Source of the DNA: Adineta steineri
Lineage: Eukaryota; Rotifera; Eurotatoria; Adinetida; Adinetidae
Direction: 5' to 3'
Assembly (NCBI GenBank): GCA_905250115.1
Contig: CAJNOI010000157.1
Span: 150,577-214,576, forward strand
Length of the DNA stretch: 64,000 nucleotides
In this document: positions 47,957-59,100 of the stretch, piece by piece
Layout of the letters: every line of letters starts with the position of its first letter
Position numbering within the stretch: position 1 is the first letter of the stretch
Notes under the pieces: generated by a model
The model's database searches: none
What the model saw: only the letters and a program-made list of their open reading frames with translations
What the model was told of the DNA's origin: nothing
Position numbers and translations under genes: made by a program

Positions 47957-49471
47957 TTAACATTCGGCGGATATGAGACTGTATTTCCAAATACCGGTAT
48001 CGGTATAATACATCGATTGAGTGATGTATGTGTAGATATTACCGGCCGTATCTAGTTGTATATTTGAATATCCACCCATTCCACTGGAAAATGCACCGTT
48101 AGAGACTATGGTTTTTAAAAAGCCAGCTGGACGAACGAATCGATAAATGGTACTGCTTGCCAAGACATAGATATTTCCTGATTTGTCCAATGTTAGCCGA
48201 TAAGATGCATATAAAGATCGAACTGTGAAGAGAACCGTACCTTGTGAACTACCAGATAAATACATCATCACTCGACTAAAACAAAACATAGTATTCATCA
48301 AGTGGTCAGTGTTTAATCATAACGTTATAAGTTGAAAACGGAGTTTATAGAATTGAGGAGGGTATCTTCAACATGTGGTAATGACTGGAACTATATTATT
48401 GCATTCTGCTGAATAGGAGTATGTTAGGTTCTCCTTAAATGAGCCAACTATTCCTCGCGAATATGGATCTATTGTCTAAGTTCAATTCCGTTCGATAAAA
48501 AAACTAGTAGAATCAGTTAGTGCAGACTCCCGACAAAGAACTGGTACACTCCTATTCTTGAATAGTTTTATTTACGTAAAAAATGACTTTTCGTGGCTCA
48601 CGAAAATGATGAATACATTAAACGACAGATTCCGACTTACTTGTTACTGGTATCCGCCACGTATAAAGTATTATTTGTGTCAACGTATATACCACCTGGA
48701 TTGCTGAGTTGATCGAGATTCGATCCGGCCGTTCCGTTACCTCCAGTACCAGCCACAACTGTCAGCATCATTGTAAAAGGTGTGATTTTTACAACACGAT
48801 AATTATTTGGATCAGAGTAGTAGATGAAACCTTGTCGATCAACAAAAAGACCACCACACTGGCACACCTGATTCATTTGATTGCCACATGTCACATCTCC
48901 GAATAACACAGTGCCATCTGTACCGTTGCCCTCCACATATTGTACTACTCGGTAATAGTTGTTGTATCCATAAATCCCGCTACCATACTTACAACAGAAT
49001 AAAATTATATTATTTCCATTAGATTATTAAAAAATAAGTTTATAATCTTCTGTATTTGCTAAGAGGGTTAATAGGGTGTGGGTGTGAGTGTAGGTGTGGG
49101 TGTGAAAGATTGACACACTCAACCACACCCATACCCACACCCTCAAGAGCTTTTACTGCTTATGATGTACGTGCATGACAAAAAGAAACTTACTCCAGAT
49201 TCGGCTGAATAAACAGTTCCGTTAGAATCAACGAACACCTTGTAAGGTGTGTAAGAGATCGATGTGTTAGGAGCACCGATCACAGTGAATGTTGACGTAT
49301 CATTTGCTCGAATCTTAATAATACGACGGTTATTACCATCAATTAGGAAATAATTATTTTTTGTATCGAGATAAAAATCATTGGAATAATAATAATAAAA
49401 CAACGAGATGTTAGTTAGGTTTACGGCGATTTGTTCCATATCACTCCAAATAGCAGCCGGACAGATAGCAC
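47957..49471 (-). CDS. NHL-repeat beta-propeller protein, 5' exon not found
   Basis: Three exons were joined in phase: 49471-49194, 48987-48641 and 48275-47957. The chain has NHL-type blades: FYLDTKNNYFLIDGNNRRIIKI, then VFVDSNGTVYSAESG, GGLFVDRQGFIYYSDPNNYRVVKI, GGIYVDTNNTLYVADTSN and a last diverged pair ending in YSLISAEC. Secreted or surface NHL proteins of this kind are numerous in bdelloids; blades usually bind protein or RNA but no partner is suggested here. The first exon visible begins with the two last bases of a split codon, so a signal-peptide exon must lie upstream, probably in or beyond the gap at 49600-49699. Both internal introns are long (206 and 365 nt); the first contains a telomere-like hairpin. 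Confidence 0.8.
49073..49147. repeat. Telomere-like hairpin in an NHL-gene intron
   Basis: Long G-arm (GGGTGTGGGTGTGAGTGTAG then GTGTGGGTGTG) and C-arm (ACCACACCCATACCCACACCCTCAAG) with a 20-bp AT centre. The arms differ at a few positions but pair over more than 25 bp. Confidence 0.8.
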
Positions 49472-50306
49472 CTAGAAGTTGATGAGACAGAAAAAACAAA
49501 TATTAGTTTGTAATGAAATAATCAGTCATCTAATATCGACTGCACATTTGATAATCGAAATACAACTCAATTGTCTGATATAGCGATAGAGGTATCTGTN
49601 NNNNNNNNNNNNNNNNNNNNNNNNNNNNNNNNNNNNNNNNNNNNNNNNNNNNNNNNNNNNNNNNNNNNNNNNNNNNNNNNNNNNNNNNNNNNNNNNNNNT
49701 TTTCCTTTAGATGTAGACATAAAATCATCGATATAATTATTTTTCTCAAACTTACTAGTAAAAATAAGTTTAATATAGAAGAATTAAATATCTTAGCGGT
49801 TAACTTGGATTTATATAGAAGAAAAAATGACAAATGTAATTGAAAATGAAATTCATAACAGAAAAAATCACATTTTAAATGTTTTAGATGTACATATGAA
49901 GTCATCGATATGATTATTTTTTCTCAAACTTAAAGATAAAAAAGGTTTAATATAGAAGAATTGAATATCTTTATGATCAACTAGGTTTTATATAAAAGAA
50001 TAGATAGTGAATGATGTTAAGAAGAAATAAACAATAGAAAAAAAAAATACATTTTGAACTGATTTAGATATTCATATAAAGTCATCGATGATTATTTTTC
50101 TCAAACTTAAAGATAAAAAAGGTTTAATATAGAAGAATTGAATATCTTTATGATTAACTAGATTTTATATTAAAGAATAAGTGCCTGATAGAAACGAAGA
50201 ACAGATTAATAACAGAGAAAATACATTTTGAAAGGACAACATTTGTTGTAGCAAATAAATTAAAAAAAATCCGAACATGTAAACAATTGCAATGAACGAA
50301 TATTAT
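49472..50306. other. Spacer with assembly gap and 178-bp tandem repeat
   Basis: The 100-base gap (49600-49699) adjoins a tandem repeat of at least three units (49700-50240). No gene was seen on either strand. Confidence 0.6.
49700..50240. repeat. Tandem repeat, unit about 177-180 bp, three copies or more
   Basis: TTAGATGTA-CATA...GTCATCGAT marks unit starts at 49707, 49884 and 50064. The shared body includes CTCAAACTTA and TTTAATATAGAAGAATT. The left edge runs into the assembly gap, so the true copy number is unknown and the gap itself is probably caused by the repeat. Confidence 0.85.
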
Positions 50307-50498
50307 TTATAATCTTTTTGTTCGTTTTGGTCGTGACGTACTTATTGAATTAGTAAGATCTTCTAATGGAACAGAATTTGCTATTTTATGTGAATGATCA
50401 TTTGTTTCATCAGTAGTCAAGTGTAGAGATTTTTTATTATTAATGCTTAAGTTTCTTTTTCGTCCTTTTCGTGGTTGTATTTGCTTTTGTGAACTCAT
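50307..50498 (-). CDS. Small basic hypothetical protein
   Basis: A 63-codon frame from ATG 50498: basic start (KQIQPRKGRKRN), Ser/Thr/Asn middle, basic end (RPKRTKRL), which could act as nuclear localisation signals. An acceptor-like TATAG precedes the ATG by about 60 bp on the minus strand, so it might be the last exon of a longer gene. It lies just outside the left arm of the MULE element. Little more can be said. Confidence 0.3.
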   Translation of the reverse strand: MSSQKQIQPRKGRKRNLSINNKKSLHLTTDETNDHSHKIANSVPLEDLTNSISTSRPKRTKRL

Positions 50499-50905
50499 GT
50501 TTGATAATGATGGTGATGGCGGTGATGAGATTTGAATATGATTGTAGTTATTTCTATACGAAACAAAATAGTTAATATTATGACATAAATAAATGGGATT
50601 GACGTAAAATGTCGAAAAAAAAAAATGTCGAAAAGGGAAAAGTAGAAAAAAAAATAGGAAAATATCGAAAGTAACATTAGTGAAGATTTCAATGATAAAT
50701 AGGAAAATATCGAAAGGTAAATATAGAAAAGTGGAAAACATAGAAACAAACATATGCATGAACGGAGTGAAAGGAAAATGTAGAAAGGAAAATATAGAAA
50801 AAATAAAAAAATGATTTTAAAAAGATGTCTATACTGGTCGTTATTTTATTATTGTAATTACTATTGGCTATCACTGTTAAGTTTAACCACATCGTCTGGA
50901 AAGAC

Positions 50906-51046
50906 TAGTCATCTTCTTTGTATGTATTGTTAACTGTTTAAATTATGTAATCTTATCAACCGCACAGCCTATAGTCATCTTCTTTGTATGTATTGTTAAC
51001 TGTTAAAAATGTAATCCTATCGACCGCACAGACCATAGTCATCTCT
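50906..51046. repeat. Direct repeat upstream of the FLYWCH-MULE gene, unit 64-66 bp
   Basis: TAGTCATCTTCTTTGTATG begins units at 50906 and 50972, and a third truncated unit at 51036 (TAGTCATCTCTCG). Each full unit ends in CGCACAG. The array lies 100-240 bp before the ATG, so it is in the likely promoter. Confidence 0.8.
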
Positions 51047-51144
51047 CGTGAATAAGTTCTTTGTTTGGCACAGTATTTAATCAAGTCATTTTCTCTATTT
51101 ATATATATTTATTTTAGATTCTTCGAATACAAACCAATATCGAC

Positions 51145-52843
51145 ATGTCAACAACAGCAGATAGTTTATATGGTTCTCCATCCTCATCAACAGACAATAG
51201 TCGGTGTAGTTCTCCATCATCATCATCATCATCAATAAACGTTTCGTTTTTTGAATCGAATAAAGGAAAACGATTACTGTATTTCTATGATTATATTTTC
51301 AAGTGTAATAAAGCAACGTCATCGAAACGATATTGGATTTGTGTTGAAAAAACATGTCGTGTATTTATTCATACCAATTTAAATGATGAATTTTTAACAA
51401 TTGTTGGTAATCATAATCATGTTGCAAATCCAGATATACTTGAAATGAGAATATTAAGAGCAAAAATGAAAAGTCGTATTATACATGAAACAACTTCTAT
51501 TACAAGAATATACGATGAAGAAATTGCTAAAGCTGGTTTAACTGAATCAATTGCCGCGCAATTTCCAACTGTAATTGAATATCGTACGTATTTTACACTA
51601 GAAAGGCTGTAAAAACTTCAGATTAATTTTGTTTTCCTTATTAGGTTCAAACATGAGCAAAGCGCGACGAAAAAAAACACCTGTCGTTCCAACTTCATGT
51701 GTCTTCGAAATTCCAGATTCATATCAGAAAACTTTGTCAAATAAACAATTTTTACTTATGGATTTTTATTTAAAACGTTCAAAAGAACGTGTAATCGTGT
51801 ATGCAACTACCCAACAACTTCAGCTCTTATTTACGAGTACAACCATCTTTATGGATGGAACGTTTAGTGTTGCACCATCTGGCTTCGAACAAGTTTTTTT
51901 AATCCATGTTGAATATTTTGGTCAAGGTAAATTGTTGAAGTTATTTAAATTTTTGAATGAATCTTTGTTTTTTTATTATAAGGTTTACCAGTGGCTTATT
52001 GTCTGATGTCAAATCGACGGGCAGCTACGTATATTGAATTATTCCAACGACTTAAGCATGAAGCTGAAGTACTAGGCATGCAATTTCAACCAACGAATAT
52101 TGTCTCCGACTTCGAAACAGCTTTGATGCCAGCGGTTCGACAAGAAGTAAGTACTCATTTGTTTTGTCACATAAGATAGATACGGTTAATTCTTGTTTTA
52201 GTTTTCTGAAGCAATACACACCGGTTGTCTGTTTCATTTTATACAAACAGTCCATCGCAAAATAATGAGTCTAGGTTTAAACGATGATTATACCCGATGT
52301 GCTGAAACACGTGAACAATGTAAGCAGTTAATTGCTTTAAGTTTAATGCCAGTACATGAAGTTGAACGTCAATTTGGACGTCTTCGTAATATAGCATCAT
52401 CATCATTAGATGATTTATTCATTTATTTTCACCGTCAGTGGATCAATGGAAATGTTCCGTTGGCTATGTGGAACTTTCATGAGCTGAATCATCGTACCAA
52501 TAATATATCTGAGGGTAAGCACATAATTTAATCAGAAAAATAAAAATATTTGATCTTTTATACCTCATATTATGTAGCCTATAATCGGCGGTTTGGTTCT
52601 CGGATTTTGAAAAAATATCCAAACGTTTGGACTTTTATACAACTAATCCAAAGTGAAAATGCTCGAATCGAACATTTGATAGTTCAAATCAATGCTGGTG
52701 CTGCTACATCGAGAGAAACGACTCGAACGACTGCTTTTCAAAAACGATTCGAGAATCTCAAAACGAGATTTCACAATGATGAAATCAATGCAAAACAGTT
52801 ACTACATGGCTTCGGTATGCTGATTGGAGGATCCAAGAACTAA
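51145..52843 (+). CDS. FLYWCH zinc finger + MULE transposase-like protein
   Basis: Five exons (51145-51583, 51645-51926, 51983-52146, 52202-52514, 52578-52843) give 487 residues with no stops. After a Ser-rich N-terminus, residues about 38-92 form a FLYWCH finger (LLYFYDYIFKC, YWICVEKTCRVFIHT, NHNH). The MULE/DDE core follows: IFMDGTFSVAP with the first Asp, VSDFETAL with the second Asp, then the C-x-FH motif CLFHFIQTVHRKI, and an Asn/Glu-rich helical region with NNISE. FLYWCH-MULE proteins are either transposases or host genes derived from them. Intact frame, five exons and surrounding inverted motif arms fit an element that is either active or only recently immobilised. Confidence 0.88.
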
Positions 52844-53160
52844 TAATGAAACTTCTTGTCTTCTTTTATTTTTTTTTCATTTTTTTTAATGTGTTAATTG
52901 TTCGAACCAATAAAATTATTCATCGTGTCATATTAAAATAAAAATTAAAAACTTCATTTTCGATATTTTGTCTGTTGACATTTTCCTTTCTATTTTTTCC
53001 TACAGATTATCTATTCTATTCGACATCAGTTTTTTCGGTCTTTACACTATATATTTTTTCCTTTTCGATATTTGCCTTCTTTTTGTTCGACATTTTTCCT
53101 ATTCGACATTTTCCCTTTCGACATTTAACACCACACCCAAATAAATTAAGAAATCACAGC
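52844..53160. other. Right arm of the MULE element and spacer
   Basis: About 315 bp: 3' UTR-like AT-rich DNA and the right motif array (52955-53127). No gene. Confidence 0.5.
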
Positions 53161-56100
53161 TTACTCGTTCGTATCAAATGATGCATTTAAAATAGAATCA
53201 GGATTATCATTTGTAGATTGTGTTTCTGTTGATTGATCAGTAGCAAGAGAATTAATTTTAGTCGAAGAAGCACTTGGTGAAATTATTTGTAATTGTGATT
53301 GTGGTTGAGATTCATCTATAAGTTCTGTTGAATCATTTGATGAAGAATTTAATACGGATTGATGTTGCTTCAGCTGATGTTGTTGTTCAGCATAAATGTC
53401 TATGTTTTTTTCTTTGATAAAGATACGAACAGAATTGGTTAAATATTTCGTTTCACCATGTAATACTGAATACAGAAGTCTAACAACACGACTTTTTCTA
53501 TCAAATGTTAAACCAAATATTGTATACATAGCAATAAGAAGTGCAAATGCATCATCAACATAAGTTGTCGAGAGAATAGAGATAAAATCCACATAAATAT
53601 GAATAACATTATTGATGCAGACCAACATAGGATATGGTGATGAAGGTTCCTAAATAAAATAATCTTTCTGGCATTTTCAATATAAGAAATTGCTTAAATA
53701 ATTAAATATTGTGTTAAAAATAAATGAATCATCGAGATGATACTGTTGGATAGAACGAATATCCATTACAATTCTTTTAATTTTAAATATGATGATCTGT
53801 ATATCTATCTACTATTGGTCATATATTCATATATGAATCATTTATTCATTGATATTCATTAACTCAAACTAACCTAAGAACTTTTACTACTCAAACGTTC
53901 TAAATAAATCAACTAAAAGATCGATTCTAAATAATATAAACAAACTTACATCATTGCAAAATAGATTTTGAACAGGTTCACGAAATTCTTTACATAAAAT
54001 TTTTATCAGTCGAATCGCTGTTGATTCTAAAACTCAAATGTAATTTTCTATATTAAAATTAAATTTATTTATCTACCAGTTATGAATAAAGGTACTGAAA
54101 GCATTTTATTGAGCAGCTCGGGTATTTGTCGTCGTACAGCTGTAGGTAAATCAATTTTTGTTAACAACTTGACTTCTTCAAATATCTATGAAAATAATAA
54201 GCTCGTTCAGTACAATAAATTAAAGAAAAATAAATTTATTTACCAGTAATGAATTTGAATAACCTGGAAAATCTTTAATAATATCTTCTGTTGTATGATC
54301 TTTTATTGATTGCCGACGAAAATGTAAAGTTTCTTTCCATAGTTTTAATTGAGTAAGCACATCAGTTGGAGACATGTTTCGTAGTTGATTTGCTTTTGCT
54401 TCAATTTCATCTGGTTTTTCATCGTTGTTAGGTAAAATTAACATCTAGAAAACAAAAGTAAAAAATAACAAAGTATTAAGTTTCAATTTACCTGTATATG
54501 TCGATCTCTCTTTGCTAATTCATTGAATCTTCGTTTTACAGGACGTCCTGATCCTGCATACGAATATTTTAAACGATAATTTTGAACAATAACATTCTCC
54601 AAATTTTCAGTACGTTTTCTTTTCAATTTAGTTTGTAGTGCATCTTTCCAGATACTCTATACGAACAGACAGATAATTTCAACTAAAGCTGATGAATGAT
54701 CTTACAATATTATTTTTTGTTGGAGGTAATTTTAGAAACTTGACGATTGCATAACCAATAATATCAAATTGTGTAGATGATGGATAACTAAATACAAATA
54801 AAAAGAAAGTTTAAGAAAAGAATTAAGAATAAAGTTCTTCGACTTGTAAAAGCTTTTGCTGAAAACTAATGGTTATACTGTCATTGAGATATATTTTTTC
54901 TTTCTCTTCTCTTTCTCTTCTCGTATAGACGACATACATGACATATATATGTATCGTATATGTCATCTATACTAGAAGAGAAAACAGAGAAAGAAAAAAA
55001 ATACATATATCTCAATGACACTATAACACTAATATATAGTTTAATGTAAATACTTTCATTTAGAAATAGAATACATATTAGAAATGAACATAAGAATTCA
55101 TTAAATTATTTCATTGAAATATTCGATTTAACTATTAATATAAATGATCCTCGCATATGCTTTGAAAAAAATTATTGTACGAGTAATTATTTTGTAACAA
55201 CTCTTAAAAAAGAAATTATTAATCACATAAAATATACTTGGCGACAGCCCGTAAGTCAATGAAATAAAACGATGAAATCGATAAAATTTTACAGTGTAGA
55301 GAAAACTAACGTCGGCAAAGGAAGCATATGTTGTGAGTTTCTGATAATTTATCTCCAAAAAATAATGTGAACGATTATTTTTAATGCGTCAGAAAAATGA
55401 ATAACATGTACACCTATGTTCTCGCCAGAAACCTATGCAGTTTATTTTAGAGTACGACTTACAATAGTTTATAGTTCTCGATAAGATCATAACTAATTGC
55501 GTCAATCAGAATTTGACGATTTGAATAGTGTGGACCAAACTTGTGTAAAGCTCCATCTTCAATGTCTTTAATCAAACTACTTGGTAATGATGGAACACTA
55601 TATTCATCAGGAAATAATACATCAATATTGGTACTATCATTAAACTGATCAGATGCTGAATTATTAAACTGATTAAATGTTGAATTGTTAAACTGATCAG
55701 ATGTTGAATTATTATTAGGTGATTTTGGTAAACAATCAGGCGATAATTGAGAATTTGTTGCAATAATTGACGATGATTGAGCATTGGGTGGAATAAATGA
55801 TGAGGAAATATTACATTCAATTAAAATATCATTATTTTGTTTAAATAATTTCTCTCGTTCTTCTAAAAAGATCAATTGCTGTTTAAACTTTGGTATAATC
55901 AATGAAATTCTTTCGACATTATTCATTATTTTTAATGTTGGACCATCAATTTCATACTCTAGAAAGTAAATAAATAATAGTTGTATTTTGATAGTATTAT
56001 GTTTCTATTTATATCAAAACCTTGAATAACAAATTTAGAAAGATAGAATAGAGATTTTTTTATAACAGATATAGAAAACGAAAATAGAAAACTGGATATA

Positions 56101-59100
56101 CATCACATAAGAAAAAATGACAACTGCTTCTGATAGAGTGATACTGTTTCAAACTTACAGTCTAAAATTAGATTATATAATATGTTAGAAAATAAATCTT
56201 GATCATTTTATTTTCACTATTATCATGAGGATAAATCATCTAAAAGATATTATTTGTCAAATTTATAGGCTAAAGAATGCCGTATCTACAATCAAAAGTT
56301 AGAAATCAATATAAAATACAATCTTTGTGATAATCAAGATATATATTCTTTTACTATAATCGTAAGATTTACGATACAAAATGCAAGACAAATAAAATAA
56401 AAGAGATTTAGACTTTCACGACAAAACTATATAAAATTATAGTAAGATTTTAGTTCTAAAACAATATCGATCTCTCATTTTCACTAATACAATGTTAGGT
56501 GACTAGTAAATGAAACAAAACTTGAATTTTTCAAGTGATAGATATCCAACCCTTTACAATAATATCGTAATTCACATGGATTTAAAACAGAATAGCAATC
56601 GACCGATTTTACTTTCCAAGCGAATAAATCCTCATCAAAACACACAGTGTTAAGTAGATCGACCAATAACCACCATTTTTCTTTTACTTTAATAATAAAC
56701 ACTATTTGCGCAAATATTGGTTGTTCACTATCATCTCTTAGGTTAATTACATACACAGCTGATTTATAATATTCAATATTTTCGTTAATTAATTTTTTAC
56801 ATTGCAAAACATCATTGTTAAAGTCAATACAACCAAAATGATCGAATAAAACGTTTTTCATTTACACATTGAAAGATGAAGATTGAATTTTTTTCATACC
56901 GACAGAGTAATATAAATTTTTGATTTGAGAGAAATGAGTGAATTTGAAGCATTGTTTAAGACGAAAATGAGTGGTAAGCATTTTAGGAGTATTTTTAAAG
57001 TTATTTGTACGTGCTGCTAGTTTCTTAAAATAAGCATGTGATGCTTCATAACGCATGCACCAGTAGCGTGTAGCAGGACCAAAATCGTGTATAATCTTTC
57101 CATATTCTCTAATAAAGTGACTTTTGGGTATAATTTTGTCTGGAAAGTATAATAACATGGCGTCATGAAATGCATCACATAATTCGTTAAGAATGGGCAA
57201 CCATTTTTTGCGAAATGGGCTTGAAAAAACTAAATCGAGGATTTCGCGTAGGATTTTATAAACAGTAAATGATGGTAATTTATCAATAATCTCATGAAAT
57301 ATTAATGGAAAAAGTTTAAAAAGACATAATTTTTCAGTTGCGGTCGCAATAATACGTTCATTTTGTAAGTGTTTAATTTGTATTGGTGGTGGTCGGCTAC
57401 TGGTGTCAAAATATCCGTAAGGAAAATTGAGCATTCGTTCATGAATCCGAGCTTGAAAGGTGAAAAAAATGATATATTTTAATAATCAAAACTCATCGTT
57501 GACGATTATCGAGCTGTATTTTAGAAAACTAGGGCAAACAGTCAAACAGAATTATGTGATTCTGCTACGAGTTCGATAAAGAATATCTATATTTCAATCA
57601 ATATATCATTAACTTTCTCATTTATAATATGATGTAATGGTACAAAAATTAAGTACTAATCTTGAATTGATATAAAATTCAGTTATAAAATCAGTCGATA
57701 TAACACTTGATCATAAAACCAGTCCATATAAAATTTAGTTATAAATCAATCGATAGAAAATTCAGTTATAGAACCAGTCGATAGAAAATTTAGTTATAAA
57801 AAATTCAGAAACGATTCCGACAGATGTAAGACAATCTCAAATAAATAATTCTTTTCTCACCATACGTTGTCAGGCGCATTAATGAGGCTTGTTTTAATAT
57901 AGACATCATCACTATCGGGCACATGCCCTCCAGGAAGTCGTGCATACAATCTCCAGGTAAAGAAATGGTCGCATAAAAGCCAATTAGATTGTGTAATGGA
58001 CTTCGGTGGACTACTCCCATAGAAGAAGATTTATTTGGATCATTGAAAATCTCTTCTACTAATAAATCATGATCGCTCCTTGTCCGAGATTTTATTTGTG
58101 ATAATGGAGTTGGTGAGTTCTTGTCTGAATAGTTGATCAAACAGCGTCTACAAAAGTATCCGGTATTGAAACAACATTGGAATCCCCCTAACCAGTTCGC
58201 CGCCAGATTGTCGCCAACAACAGTTGAAAATGTAAATTTAAATCTAACACCATTAATCATTAGACCATTCAATTGTAAATAATTTAAATTTTCAATAATT
58301 GGTTGAAAAAAGCGCTTGGATTTAATATTATCCTCAAAAAAAAATAGAAAACTCAACATATTACTAATTTCTCATTGTATGTATTCGTCGTTTTTAAGTG
58401 AGCTTTATCAAGTATAGATCTTCTATAGTATCATAAATACAAATAAAAGACCAGAGAAATTTATAATTTTTCAAGAAAATCAAGTGAAAAAAGATTCATA
58501 GAAAATAAAAACGGGTTTAATTAATTTCGAAATCGTAGAAAAACTTCTCTCGTTTACAAACAGTTATTTGCCTAGAAAATTTTCATGTGATTTTTACCTT
58601 TAAAATTCTACTTTCGCAAATAGCCACTAACTGTATGAAATCGAGTTTTGACCGGTATTGATCTGGTATATCTTCCAACATGAAATATATCATAGACATC
58701 TTGTGTCGATCGCGTTTTGATCCTAAAGGATTTGTGAGACTAATATCATCTAGATAAAGTTGAATTAATAGATGATCATCATCTATCTGTAGCCCATTAT
58801 AAGAGTCACGTATCGAAAACATCAAGTCACCGTCTGATTGAACTATTGACTGTTGTTGATCAATATTTTCAAAAATTTTCGAAACTAACATTTGAGAATT
58901 TAACATTAAAGATAATGTTTCATCAATAGGGATAAAATATCCACAATCTGGAACTTCACCATTAGATGATACATTAATTTCCTGAACTGAGTTGTAACCG
59001 AAATAATCCGAACAATATTTCATAAACTGATATTCATTTTTAGTTATACATTCAATTGCTCCACGTATATCAACGAATAAATCTAATAAGTGATTGAAAT

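Larger units (their letters stand above)
50605..53127 (+). mobile_element. MULE-type element with inverted GTCGAAA-motif arms
   Basis: The FLYWCH-MULE gene is enclosed by two AT-rich arms built from the same short motif in opposite orientation. On the left (50605-50810) are AAAATGTCGAAAA and several GGAAAATATCGAAAG copies; on the right (52955-53127) are TTTTCGATATT, CGACATTTTTCC and CGACATTTTCCCTTTCGACA. The outermost ends read AAAATGTCGAAA on the left and its complement TTTCGACATTT on the right. No 9-bp target duplication was found. The arms look like the repeated subterminal binding sites of a MULE. Confidence 0.65.
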
